From Janibacter alkaliphilus (GTDB lineage: Bacteria > Actinomycetota > Actinomycetes > Actinomycetales > Dermatophilaceae): a stretch of 64,000 nt of DNA. The stretch spans positions 1,488,001 through 1,552,000 of the forward strand of contig NZ_JACBZX010000001.1 of the NCBI RefSeq assembly GCF_013408565.1, read 5' to 3'. Within the stretch, counting starts at the first letter, position 1; the number at the start of each line of letters is the position of its first letter. Shown here one piece after another: positions 1 to 8,836 of this stretch. The position numbers were made by a program, and so were the translations under genes. The notes under the pieces are model-generated. The model saw only the letters and a list, made by a program, of their open reading frames with translations. It searched no databases and was not told where the DNA came from.

Positions 1-1061
1 CGATCTACGGCGGCTCCTGGCTCGAGGGCTCCGGCGCGGTGCACGCCGAGAACGAGACGCTGCGCTGGATCGCCGACCTGGCCGGGCTGCCCGAGCAGGC
101 CGGCGGCGTCTTCACCCCCGGCGGGACCATCGGCAACCTCTCCGCCCTGGTGGCCGCCCGTTGGTCGGCCCGGCGCGAGGCGGCCCGTCGCGGCGACGGC
201 AGCCGGCCCTACCGGGTCGCCGCGAGCGCCGGGGCGCACTCCTCGATCGCCTCCGCGTGCGAGGTGATGGACGCCGAGCTGGTGCCGGTCCCGCTCGACG
301 AGAGCTGGCGGCTGACCGGGGAGAACCTGCGCGCGGTGCTCGCCGAGCACGGCCCGGAGAGCTTCGTCGCCGTGGTCGCCACCGCCGGCACGACGAACTT
401 CGGCATCGTCGACGACCTGGACTCCATCGCCGAGGTCTGCGCCGAGCACGGCATCTGGCTGCACGTCGACGCCGCCTACGGCGGGGCCGGGCTGGCCGCC
501 CCCTCGATCCGGGAGCGCTACGTCGGCATCGAGCGCTGCGACTCCTTCATCGTCGACCCGCACAAGTGGCTCTTCGCGCCCTTCGACTGCTGCGCGCTGC
601 TCTATCGCGACCCCACGGTGGCCCGGGCCGCGCACACCCAGCGGGCCGGCTACCTCGACGTGCTCACCGAGGCCGCCGACTGGAACCCGGCCGACTACTC
701 GGTGGGCCTGACCCGCCGGGCCCGCGGGCTGCCGCTGTGGTTCAGCCTCGCGGTCAACGGCACCGACCGCTACGCCGCCGCCGTCGAGCGGACGCTGGAG
801 GTCGCCGCGGTCGCCGAGGCGGAGATCGCCCGGCGCCCGGAGCTGGAGCTGGTGCACGAGCGGGACCTGACGGTGGTGGTCTTCCGGCGCCTCGGCTGGA
901 CGGCCGCCGACTACCACGCCTGGTCGGACCGGTTGCTGGCCGAGGAGCTCGCCTTCGTCGTGCCCACCACCCACGACGGCGAGACGCTGGCCCGCTTCGC
1001 CGTCGTCAACCCGGAGACGACGCCGGAGGACATCACGATGATCCTCGACACGATGGCCTGA
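1..1061 (+). CDS. PLP-dependent amino acid decarboxylase (group II), 5' end cut by the window
   Basis: The reading frame is open from the first bases, so this is the C-terminal part of a gene that starts upstream; the GTG at 39 is probably an internal valine. The family decarboxylates aromatic amino acids, glutamate or similar substrates with pyridoxal phosphate. The motif HVDAAYGG holds the aspartate that contacts the cofactor ring nitrogen, and DPHKWL holds the lysine that forms the Schiff base. Both are intact, and the small C-terminal domain runs normally to TGA at 1059-1061. The substrate cannot be read from the sequence. The nearest partner in the window is DUF3263, separated by about 180 bases, so they are probably not one operon. 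Confidence 0.88.
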   Translation, partial: IYGGSWLEGSGAVHAENETLRWIADLAGLPEQAGGVFTPGGTIGNLSALVAARWSARREAARRGDGSRPYRVAASAGAHSSIASACEVMDAELVPVPLDESWRLTGENLRAVLAEHGPESFVAVVATAGTTNFGIVDDLDSIAEVCAEHGIWLHVDAAYGGAGLAAPSIRERYVGIERCDSFIVDPHKWLFAPFDCCALLYRDPTVARAAHTQRAGYLDVLTEAADWNPADYSVGLTRRARGLPLWFSLAVNGTDRYAAAVERTLEVAAVAEAEIARRPELELVHERDLTVVVFRRLGWTAADYHAWSDRLLAEELAFVVPTTHDGETLARFAVVNPETTPEDITMILDTMA

Positions 1062-1152
1062 GGGCGGCCCGACCCCTGACCCACGTGTGACGGATGTGGC
1101 TGATGAGGTCGAAGGGGGAGGAGTGTCTCCTGTCCAGCCGCCACGCCGAGAA

Positions 1153-1174
1153 GGAATGACACTGCTGTCATTCC
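1153..1174. promoter_or_regulatory. Perfect 9-bp inverted repeat upstream of the DUF3263 gene
   Basis: GGAATGACA (1153-1161), four bases, then TGTCATTCC (1166-1174). It lies 65 bases before the GTG of the DUF3263 gene, in the only AT-richer patch of this intergenic region. The symmetric TGACA/TGTCA halves suit a dimeric regulator. There is no T-run after it, so a terminator for the upstream decarboxylase is less likely. The function is inferred. Confidence 0.45.
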
Positions 1175-1238
1175 ATGGGTAGGCTGCGGTCACGACGCAG
1201 CCCACGCGTCGCTCGAGCCGCCGCACGAAGGGTCCGCC

Positions 1239-1526
1239 GTGAACCTCGCCAACCAGCCCGCCCGGTCCACGACCGAGCCGCTCAGCGACCGCGACCGCGA
1301 GATCCTCGCCTTCGAGCGGCAGTGGTGGAAGTACGCCGGCTCCAAGGAGCAGGCGATCAAGGAGCTCTTCGACATGAGCTCGACGCGCTACTACCAGGTG
1401 CTCAACGGTCTCATCAACAACCCCGCCGCCCTCGCCGAGGACCCGATGCTCGTCAAGCGGCTGCGCCGGCTGCGCGACCAGCGCCAGCGCACCCGCTCGG
1501 CCCGCCGCCTCGGCTTCGACGGCTGA
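1239..1526 (+). CDS. DUF3263 family protein
   Basis: A 95-residue soluble basic protein recognised as the actinobacterial DUF3263 family. Its core reads LSDRDREILAFERQWW, followed by a segment (about residues 34-62) that looks like a helix-turn-helix and a basic C-terminus rich in Arg. The family is short and of unknown function; a DNA-binding role is an inference from the helix-turn-helix-like layout. The GTG start is preceded by AAGGG at 1228-1232. The GNAT gene follows after 8 bases, so the two are probably co-transcribed. In other actinobacteria a DUF3263 gene also lies within some kilobases of groEL2, as here. Confidence 0.85.
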   Translation: MNLANQPARSTTEPLSDRDREILAFERQWWKYAGSKEQAIKELFDMSSTRYYQVLNGLINNPAALAEDPMLVKRLRRLRDQRQRTRSARRLGFDG

Positions 1527-1534
1527 GCCGAGCC

Positions 1535-1978
1535 GTGCGCATCGTCCGGGCTGAGGCCGACGATGCCTTCATCGTCGCCGCGCTGCTGCTGCAGCAGGCC
1601 CGCGAGGCCGCGGGCGCCCCGGTCCCGGGATACCTCGACCGGGCGGCGACCGCCTGGCTGCAGGCGGGCGCACCCCCGACCTGGTACGCCGAGCACGACG
1701 GCGCCCACGCCGGACTGGTCCTCGGCTCGCCGCTGCCGCAGGCGCCGCGACCCGGCATGACCCCGGGGATCGGCCCGTTCTGGATCAGCGAGCTCTTCGT
1801 CGTGCCCGACCACCGTCGGCAGGGGGTCGGCACCGCCCTGGTCCGGCACGTCGAGGGATGGGTGCGTGGCCAGGGCGGCACGGCGCTGCGGCTGCACGCC
1901 CAGGCCGGCTCCGAGCCCTTCCTGGCGGCCCTCGGGTACGCCCGCAGCGACAGTCTCCGAGAGCGACGCCTGGCCTGA
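1535..1978 (+). CDS. GNAT family N-acetyltransferase
   Basis: 147 residues with the GNAT fold: an N-terminal VRIVRAEADD strand typical of the family, a central WISELFVVPDHRRQGVGTAL segment that carries the acetyl-CoA pyrophosphate-binding motif A (R-R-Q-G-V-G), and a C-terminal FLAALGY strand-turn. It transfers acetyl from acetyl-CoA to an amine that cannot be deduced. I chose the GTG at 1535 because it gives the usual short N-terminus; the frame is open further upstream but there it overlaps the DUF3263 gene. It starts 8 bases after the DUF3263 stop. Confidence 0.85.
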   Translation: MRIVRAEADDAFIVAALLLQQAREAAGAPVPGYLDRAATAWLQAGAPPTWYAEHDGAHAGLVLGSPLPQAPRPGMTPGIGPFWISELFVVPDHRRQGVGTALVRHVEGWVRGQGGTALRLHAQAGSEPFLAALGYARSDSLRERRLA

Positions 1979-2011
1979 TCTGCGCCGACGCTTCGGCGGC
2001 TGGTCCGACCG

Positions 2012-2031
2012 AAAGGTCACGAAAAGGTCAC
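2012..2031. promoter_or_regulatory. Direct repeat AAAGGTCAC x2, 11 bp apart
   Basis: AAAGGTCAC occurs at 2012-2020 and again at 2023-2031. One-turn spacing is typical of tandem-binding regulators such as OmpR-family response regulators. The complementary strand reads GTGACC-N5-GTGACC, the same pattern found at 2694 and 3563. It lies in the 205-base gap between the GNAT gene and the next gene. The regulator is unknown. Confidence 0.4.
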
Positions 2032-2100
2032 AGCGCGCCTCGGGGCGCAACGCCTGGCGGTCCCACCGCGTCTGTGCTCATGAGGGGAAGCGAAGGGGAC

Positions 2101-2135
2101 GGCGGGTCCGGTGCGCAGGGGGCACCGGACCCGCC
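2101..2135 (+). terminator. Strong hairpin, probable terminator
   Basis: A perfect 14-bp stem (2101-2114 with 2122-2135) around a 7-base loop, followed by TGCTTCG. It lies downstream of the DUF3263-GNAT pair and 48 bases before the next ATG. There is no long T-run, as is common for terminators in very GC-rich genomes. Confidence 0.55.
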
Positions 2136-2183
2136 TGCTTCGTCTCCCGCCCGGCGGGCGCCGCGCTGCGGCACAGTGGGGTC

Positions 2184-2657
2184 ATGAGCGAGCACGTCAC
2201 GCCGGACTGGAGCACGCCCGAGGGGCTCGCCGCGATCGCGGCGCACCTGCGGTCCCAGATCGACGGCTACCGGGATCCGGTCGCCTGGTCGCTCGCCCTC
2301 AGCCCGGCGACGAGCGACCCGGAGTGGGAGCTGGCGCACGTCAACCGCCCAGGGGGTCGGCACGCGCTCCCGGCGGTCGTGCTGGCCACCGTGCTCGGGC
2401 ACGACGGCAGCACCGCCACGCTGCCGGTCCGCACCGACCAGCTGGAGGCCGCGATCACCTCGCTCTCGCCGGCCGAGGCGTGCACCAGCCTGGACCACCC
2501 CAACCTCGCGGCCTGGCGGGCCGCCGCGCAGGCGCTGGCCGACAACCCCGTCCGGGAGGCGGTGCTGGTCTGGGTCGCCGACCTCGACGACCCGGTGAGC
2601 AGCGACGTCGACGGCGAGATGCGGGCCGCGATCGAGGGCCTGCACCCGCGCAGCTGA
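2184..2657 (+). CDS. Unrecognised soluble protein
   Basis: 157 residues, no signal peptide and no membrane segment. I do not recognise the family. It is acidic overall, with a helical look in the second half (residues 95-157). The ATG at 2184 is preceded only by a weak GTGGGG purine stretch, so an alternative start is possible, although the upstream in-frame extension overlaps the hairpin at 2101-2135 and is unlikely to be coding. It stands alone between the hairpin and the secreted-protein cluster. Confidence 0.6.
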   Translation: MSEHVTPDWSTPEGLAAIAAHLRSQIDGYRDPVAWSLALSPATSDPEWELAHVNRPGGRHALPAVVLATVLGHDGSTATLPVRTDQLEAAITSLSPAEACTSLDHPNLAAWRAAAQALADNPVREAVLVWVADLDDPVSSDVDGEMRAAIEGLHPRS

Positions 2658-2693
2658 GGCGCCCTCGCCGTCGGGCGGGACGAGGTGCGTGCC

Positions 2694-2710
2694 GTGACCG
2701 AAGCGTGATG
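2694..2710. promoter_or_regulatory. GTGACC-N5-GTGATG direct repeat upstream of secreted paralogue A
   Basis: GTGACC at 2694-2699 and GTGATG at 2705-2710, one helical turn apart. The second half-site lies 91 bases before the ATG of paralogue A. Paralogue B has the same arrangement (3563-3579) at 95 bases, which argues for a shared regulator bound near the promoters. Inference from position and repetition only. Confidence 0.45.
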
Positions 2711-2795
2711 CCCGACCTGCCAACCGGTGCGCCGGCATCGACGTCGTGGGGGGTGACGGAGCGGACGCGCCGCTCCCCGCACGAAGGAGACGACG

Positions 2796-3368
2796 ATGAC
2801 CACCACCACCCGGACCATCGGCCGTGGAGCCGCCGCGCTGGCCGGCGCGACGATGCTGGCCGCGACCCTCGCCCAGCCCGCGAGCGCCAACGATGACACC
2901 GCCCAGAACGCGACCGGCGAGGTGTCGGTCCTCGCGGTCCTCGACGGCAGCCTGGACGGCCAGCTCGGCAACCAGCACCGGCTGACCTACCGCACCGACG
3001 CGGAGGGCGTCGCCTGGCCGGCCGGTCTCACCAAGATCCAGTCCTACTACTGCCCCAGCGGAACCGACGCGAAGATCACCCAGCGGTGGACCTCCAGCCG
3101 GTGCGTCTCCCGCGGGACGAGCTACCTCGACTTCGACGAGGATGACCACCGGGTCAGCTCGACCATGCGGTCCGCGGTCATCGACGGCACGCTCACCTCG
3201 GGCGGGAAGAGCTTCGCGGCCGACCTGACCCTCGTGGCCACGGGCGAGCCCACCGTCACCCAGCGTCCCCCGCTGCAGCAGGTCGACGCCCTCGTCCGCG
3301 GCACGATCGACGACGCGCGGGTCCGCGCCGACGCCCGCGAGGCCAGCATCCACCGCTGGGGGAGGTGA
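2796..3368 (+). CDS. Secreted protein of unknown function, paralogue A
   Basis: 190 residues. A Sec signal peptide (about residues 1-31: basic start, alanine-rich core, cleavage near PASA-ND) is followed by one compact domain. Features shared with the two following copies are a V-L-D-G-S-L-D-G-x-x-GNQHRL segment, SYYCPSGT, WTSSRC, SRGTSYL and RVSSTMRSAVIDGT. Two cysteines (in YYC and SRC) are conserved in all three and could form a disulfide. The ATG has a good ribosome site, GAAGGAGA at 2783-2790. I do not recognise the family. Its repetition suggests a locally amplified extracellular protein. Confidence 0.8.
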   Translation: MTTTTRTIGRGAAALAGATMLAATLAQPASANDDTAQNATGEVSVLAVLDGSLDGQLGNQHRLTYRTDAEGVAWPAGLTKIQSYYCPSGTDAKITQRWTSSRCVSRGTSYLDFDEDDHRVSSTMRSAVIDGTLTSGGKSFAADLTLVATGEPTVTQRPPLQQVDALVRGTIDDARVRADAREASIHRWGR

Positions 3369-3379
3369 CCGGAGGGCGA

Positions 3380-3413
3380 GAAGGGAGGTGGGCTCGCCGA
3401 GGCCACCCCCTTC
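3380..3413 (+). terminator. Imperfect hairpin after paralogue A
   Basis: GAAGGGAGGTGG (3380-3391) pairs with CCACCCCCTTC (3403-3413) with one bulge, starting 11 bases after the stop of paralogue A and followed by TTCGTG. A probable terminator. Confidence 0.4.
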
Positions 3414-3432
3414 GTGTCGCATACTCGGCCGA

Positions 3433-3545
3433 AATTGCCCGGGCAGTTGCGCGCCCCGGCGGGATTTGCCCGGGCAGTTGCGCACCTGGCGGGATGTGCC
3501 CGGGCAGTTGCGCGCCCCTGGGCGAATTTGCCCGGGCAGTTGCGT
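3433..3545. repeat. Four-copy palindrome array, period about 31 bp
   Basis: The 10-bp perfect palindrome TGCCCGGGCA occurs at 3436, 3467, 3497 and 3529, each time followed by GTTGCG and usually preceded by T. The spacings are 31, 30 and 32 bases, about three helical turns, with variable GC-rich spacers between. It fills the middle of the 300-base gap between paralogues A and B, 120-240 bases before the start of B. An operator array or a tandem repeat element are both possible. No such array lies before paralogue C. Confidence 0.85.
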
Positions 3546-3562
3546 GCCCCCGCGCTCGGCCC

Positions 3563-3600
3563 GTGACCGAACCGTGACCTCGCCGGGGTGAACCCCGGCG
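3563..3600. promoter_or_regulatory. GTGACC-N5-GTGACC direct repeat plus a 20-bp palindrome before paralogue B
   Basis: GTGACC at 3563-3568 and 3574-3579, then after one base a perfect inverted repeat with 9-bp arms (CGCCGGGGT 3581-3589, ACCCCGGCG 3592-3600). The direct repeat matches that upstream of paralogue A in spacing and distance to the start codon. The palindrome could be an operator or a leader hairpin. Confidence 0.45.
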
Positions 3601-3668
3601 CCGCCGGCTCGCGTGAGTGTGGGGGACGGGGTGCAGATGGGCGCCCCGCTGACGGGAGGACACGATCG

Positions 3669-4265
3669 ATGACGATCCGTACGCGCATCACCACCGCAGG
3701 AGCGGCGCTGGCCTCGGCCGGGCTGCTCGTCGCCACCCCGACGGCGCAGGCTGCACCCGACGGCACCGACCGCGCCGACGCGCGCACCGAGGGCAACGTC
3801 CAGGTCCTCGTGGTGCTCGACGGCAGCCTCGACGGGCAGCTTGGCAACCAGCACCGGCTGTTCTACGACACCGACCCCACGGGGTACGCCTCCCGGGCGC
3901 TGTCGATCGAGTCGTACTACTGCCCCAGCGGCACCGGCGCCAAGATCACCCGCTTCTGGACCTCGACCCGGTGCATCGACCGGGGCACGCGCTACCTCGA
4001 CGCCGACACCGACGACTAGTGGGTGAGCTCGACCGTGCGCTCGGGCAAGGTCGCCGGACGCCTCACCTCGGGATGGAAGAGCTTCGACGCCAACCTGACC
4101 CTGCGGGCGACCGAGGAGCCGCAGACCATCGACGGGATCCGGCCGGGGTACAGCCGGCTGAAGTTCGCGCACGGTCGCGTCTACGGAACCGTCGACGACG
4201 CCCGGGTGCGGCCCAGCAGCGACAACGGCGAGACCACCGTCCGGCTGCACCGCCACCTGCGCTGA
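3669..4265 (+). pseudogene. Secreted paralogue B interrupted by an in-frame TAG
   Basis: The start is ATG at 3669, preceded by GGGAGGAC. A signal peptide (about residues 1-30, ending near AQA-AP) precedes the same domain as in A and C, including VLDGSLDGQLGNQHRL and SYYCPSGT. Translation would stop at TAG 4017-4019 after 116 residues. The same frame then continues without a gap (WVSSTVRSG onward) to TGA at 4265, matching the C-terminal half of A and C. Paralogue C has GAC-TAC-CGG where B has GAC-TAG-TGG, so a C-to-G change turning Tyr to stop explains it. The remaining frame is well kept, so the change is recent, read through, or a base error. Confidence 0.8.
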
Positions 4266-4349
4266 GACCAGGGTCGCCGACCCTGCTGCGGCGGGAGGCC
4301 GGGCGCCGTCCTGGGCGCAGGGGCCCAGGGCGAGGTCCCGGCCTCTCTG

Positions 4350-4395
4350 GCCGTCGCCCCGCCCGGGCCGTGGCGTGCCCGGGCGGGGCGACGGC
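4350..4395 (+). terminator. 19-bp perfect hairpin between paralogues B and C
   Basis: The arms 4350-4368 and 4377-4395 pair perfectly around an 8-base loop and are followed by ACTTCC. It lies 85 bases after the frame of paralogue B ends and about 100 before paralogue C. A smaller perfect palindrome (CAGGGTCG, one base, CGACCCTG) sits at 4269-4285 directly after the stop. Confidence 0.65.
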
Positions 4396-4492
4396 ACTTC
4401 CCTGTCCAGCACCTTCCCGCGGCGGCGAGATCGGGCCATGATGAGCGGTGACGGTGACGCACGAGGCTGCTGACCGTCCTGGAGGAGGCGTC

Positions 4493-5101
4493 ATGGTCAG
4501 GATGATGGGCAGCAGCCGCGCTGCGCGGCGTGCGACCGGGCTCGTCGCCACGCTCGCCTGGGTGGCGCTCCTCGCGCCGACCGCGTCGGCGAGCCCTGCG
4601 ACCAGCACCGGGCCCCGGGGTCAGGTGATCGCCGACCACGTCGAGGTCTTCGCGGTGCTCGACGGCCGGCTCGACGACGTCATGGGCAACCAGCACCGGC
4701 TGATGCTGCAGACCGACCGCTCCAGCGCGTCCTGGCCGGGGAGCAACGCCCGCATCCTCTCCTACTACTGCACGGCAGGTGCCCGGGTCACGATGAGCTG
4801 GACCTCCAGCCGCTGCATCAGCCGGGGCACCTCGTACCTGCGCTACGACGACGGCGACTACCGGGTGAGCCCGACGATGCGGACCGCCGTGGTGGACGGG
4901 ACGATGGAGGCGGGCCGGGCCCGGATCGCCTTCGATCTCACCCTCGTCGCCCAGGGGTCTCGCACCTCCACCCGCGACGACCAGGGTCGGATCCGCCGGG
5001 TCTGGCCGGCCCGGGCGTGGGGTCGGGTGGACGACGCCGCGATCCGCCCGGACGCCCCGGGGAAGCGCAACGCGATGATCGTGCGGGTGGAGCGCGGCTG
5101 A
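4493..5101 (+). CDS. Secreted protein of unknown function, paralogue C
   Basis: 202 residues counted from the ATG at 4493, chosen over the GTG at 4448 because GGAGGAGG sits 4 bases before it. The signal peptide covers about residues 1-36 (basic [11 protein letters not shown], then a hydrophobic core, cleavage near ASA-SP). The domain shares [37 protein letters not shown] and [14 protein letters not shown] with A and B, and keeps both conserved cysteines. It is the most divergent copy. It lacks the GTGACC-N5 repeat at the usual distance and instead has GTGACGGTGACG at 4448-4459. Function unknown. Confidence 0.78.
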   Translation: MVRMMGSSRAARRATGLVATLAWVALLAPTASASPATSTGPRGQVIADHVEVFAVLDGRLDDVMGNQHRLMLQTDRSSASWPGSNARILSYYCTAGARVTMSWTSSRCISRGTSYLRYDDGDYRVSPTMRTAVVDGTMEAGRARIAFDLTLVAQGSRTSTRDDQGRIRRVWPARAWGRVDDAAIRPDAPGKRNAMIVRVERG

Positions 5102-5114
5102 GCCGCGGACCCCG

Positions 5115-5141
5115 TTTGCACTCTCCGGTCGAGAGTGCCAA
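5115..5141. promoter_or_regulatory. CIRCE operator 1 with embedded promoter
   Basis: TTTGCACTC, nine bases, GAGTGCCAA: this closely matches the CIRCE consensus TTAGCACTC-N9-GAGTGCTAA bound by the HrcA repressor. A plausible promoter overlaps it (-35 TTGCAC 5116-5121, -10 AATAAT 5140-5145, 18-base spacer), so HrcA binding would block polymerase directly. Confidence 0.85.
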
Positions 5142-5150
5142 TAATGGGCA

Positions 5151-5177
5151 TTAGCACTCTCATGCTGAGAGTGACAG
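5151..5177. promoter_or_regulatory. CIRCE operator 2
   Basis: A perfect left arm TTAGCACTC (5151-5159), nine bases, and a degenerate right arm GAGTGACAG (5169-5177). It begins 36 bases after the first CIRCE, and the pair lies 118-180 bases before groEL. Repression by HrcA with release on heat shock is established for this element. Confidence 0.8.
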
Positions 5178-5195
5178 TCCTGACCGGTCAGGTGA

Positions 5196-6920
<1,725 letters not shown>

Positions 6921-6944
6921 GCCCAGACGCCCAGCGTCTCGACC

Positions 6945-6983
6945 GACAGGCGGCCCTTCCCCACAGGGGGAGGGCCGCCTGTC
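6945..6983 (+). terminator. groEL terminator
   Basis: GACAGGCGGCCCTTCCCC (6945-6962) pairs with 6966-6983 in an 18-bp stem with one G-T pair and a loop of only three bases, followed by GTCGTCCTC. It belongs to the same hairpin type as those at 8648 and 10315. Confidence 0.8.
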
Positions 6984-7142
6984 GTCGTCCTCACAGGCGC
7001 CGACGCAGCGGCGTGAGGCTCCCGACGCGTCTGTCATGGTGAGTGGCAGCAACCGGGGGGTTGTTCGTCATCACGATCGGGCCGCGACCGCGGATGCGGC
7101 GCGGCCCCGCCCTGGCCCAGACGAACGGGAGTACCCATCACC

Positions 7143-8687
7143 ATGTCCGCACCTGCCGTCCCACGACGCGGTATCACCCGCACCGTCGTCGTCCTCGTCG
7201 TCGCCGCGATGCTGCTCATGCTCTCGGGGATCGTCGGTCTCAGCGGTGCCCGGGCGGCCGACTGCACGCCGCGCGCGATCACGGCCGACGAGGTCACTGG
7301 CTTCGACGTCTCGGCCACCAACGGCACGGACGAGATCTCGGCGTGGGAGAAGGTACGGGCCTCGCTCGACCTGACTCTCGAGGGCGGCCACTGCGCCGGC
7401 GACTCGATCACGGTCACGCTGCCCGCCGAGCTGAACATCTCCAGCTTCCCCGACGGTCAGATCACCGACGCCGACGGCGAGGTCGTGGCCACGACGAGCA
7501 TCGAGGGCCAGGAGGTGACGATCACCCTCACCGACTATGTCGAGTCCCGGGTGGACGTCACCGCCACCGCGTGGTGGGAGATGCAGATCAACGCCACGAT
7601 CGAGCCGGGCACGACCCAGGACCTCGTGTGGACCGTCGACGGCGAGACCGTGCGCACCCCGATCCAGGTGGACGAGTGCCCGGGCTGCGGGAACCCGCGG
7701 CCGCGACCGGCGAAGTGGGGCCTGCTCCGCGCCGACGGCAGCATCCTCATCCACCTGGAGACCCCGCTGGCCACCCGCGACAACCAGATCATCGAGTTCA
7801 CCGACACCCTTACCAACGGGGGCCAGCAGATCCGGTGCTCCCGCGCTCCGTGGGGCCAGGCCTTCACCGGCCGCAACCAGGGGGGAGACCTGGAGAACGG
7901 GTCGAACCGCGCGGTCCGGATGACCTCCTGCACCGACACCGAGATCTCCGGGCAGATCACCCTGGACGAGGGCGAGCAGGGCCGGGTGTACTTCTACGTC
8001 GACGTCGACGACGTCACCGCCGGCCCCTGGCGAGACCGGGCCACGTTCGTCTCCGGCGACCAGACCTGGACGACGACCGCCGAGGTGGTGCGGCGCAGCC
8101 AGGGCGGCTCCGGCGACGGTTCCACGACCACGACGGACGACCCCACCACGGACGAGCCGACCACGGACGAGCCGACGACGGACGAGCCGACGACGGACGA
8201 GCCGACGACGGACGAGCCGACCTCGGACGAGCCGACCACGGACGAGCCGACCTCGGACGAGCCGACGACGGACGAGCCGACCACGGACGAGCCCACCTCG
8301 GACGAGCCGACGACGGACGAGCCCACGACGGACGAGCCGACGACCGACGAGCCGACGACGGACGAGCCCACGACCGACGAGCCGACGACGGAGGGTGCGC
8401 CGGTGCCGGTGCCGTCCTTGACCAGCGGCACCCCGGTGCCGGAGGCGGGTGCTCCCCAGGGTGCGGGTTCGCCGCAGGTCCCGGGTGGTGAGGCGCCCAC
8501 GCCGAGCGTGGTGCGGGACCGATGGTGCGGGTTCGGGCTCGCGCAGCCTGCTGCCCTTCGTGGCGGCCGGGATGCTGCTGGCGGCGGCCGGTGCGCTGGC
8601 CCTGCGACCGTTGGCCGCTCGACGGCACTGATCCTGTCGGACCCATCCACGGGCGGCCTTCCCCACCACGGGGAGGGCCGCCCGTGA
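7143..8687 (+). CDS. Adhesin-like surface protein 1, C-terminal anchor lost by frameshift
   Basis: 514 residues as read. Signal peptide about 1-38 (ending ARA-AD); two beta-rich domains (about 40-185 and 195-315) whose pattern (ISAWEKVRASLDLTL, GDSITVTLP, VTITLTDYVE, TDTL) resembles the Ig-like folds of Gram-positive MSCRAMM adhesins; a stalk of 16 TDEPT-type repeats; then a Pro/Gly/Ala linker. It is paralogous to the gene at 8837. There, GTG-GTG-CAG-ACC leads into a hydrophobic tail; here the DNA reads GTGGTGCGGGACC (one extra base near 8514-8518), so the tail is out of frame. The intact tail (SLLPFVAAGMLLAAAGALAL) is encoded one frame over and stops at 8631. As read, the protein ends inside the terminator and would be released rather than anchored. 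Confidence 0.8.
   Translation: MSAPAVPRRGITRTVVVLVVAAMLLMLSGIVGLSGARAADCTPRAITADEVTGFDVSATNGTDEISAWEKVRASLDLTLEGGHCAGDSITVTLPAELNISSFPDGQITDADGEVVATTSIEGQEVTITLTDYVESRVDVTATAWWEMQINATIEPGTTQDLVWTVDGETVRTPIQVDECPGCGNPRPRPAKWGLLRADGSILIHLETPLATRDNQIIEFTDTLTNGGQQIRCSRAPWGQAFTGRNQGGDLENGSNRAVRMTSCTDTEISGQITLDEGEQGRVYFYVDVDDVTAGPWRDRATFVSGDQTWTTTAEVVRRSQGGSGDGSTTTTDDPTTDEPTTDEPTTDEPTTDEPTTDEPTSDEPTTDEPTSDEPTTDEPTTDEPTSDEPTTDEPTTDEPTTDEPTTDEPTTDEPTTEGAPVPVPSLTSGTPVPEAGAPQGAGSPQVPGGEAPTPSVVRDRWCGFGLAQPAALRGGRDAAGGGRCAGPATVGRSTALILSDPSTGGLPHHGEGRP
8134..8393 (+). repeat. 15-bp tandem repeats encoding a TDEPT/SDEPT stalk (copy 1)
   Basis: About 16-17 units of GACGAGCCGACGACG type, varying at third positions and at T versus S. 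They encode an acidic Pro/Thr-rich extended stalk, likely to span the cell wall and possibly O-glycosylated. The near-identical array at 9829-10073 makes the two genes prone to recombination and unit-number change. Confidence 0.9.
8648..8686 (+). terminator. Terminator of adhesin-like gene 1
   Basis: Arms 8648-8664 and 8670-8686 with a 5-base loop. The frameshifted reading of the preceding gene ends at 8687, at the base of this hairpin, which supports the original stop being at 8631. Confidence 0.75.
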
Positions 8688-8836
8688 TGCATCTCGCAGC
8701 CACGGAGGCAGCGTCCGGGGCCGGCCGTCGCGTCCAGGGTGGTGAGGGCGCGCGGCACCGGGGCACGCACCGGGCCGCCGCCCATCTGGGGGGAGGGGGG
8801 TCCTCGCCCGACAGTGCGAAGGAAAGGTATGCCTGC

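Noticed and set aside
3365..3591. Small open frames reading through the palindrome array (for example CPGSC-type peptides)
   Set aside because: The frames exist only because the repeat lacks stops; there is no ribosome site or conservation, and three frames are open alike.
2028..4439. Very long minus-strand open frame (803 codons) across the secreted-protein cluster
   Set aside because: It is the shadow of three plus-strand genes with signal peptides and good ribosome sites; its product is Arg/Gly/Pro-rich without domains. Similar shadows (5160-7052, 7071-8858, 7994-10471, 36818-38641, 48127-50037) were rejected for the same reason, apart from the real segments noted.
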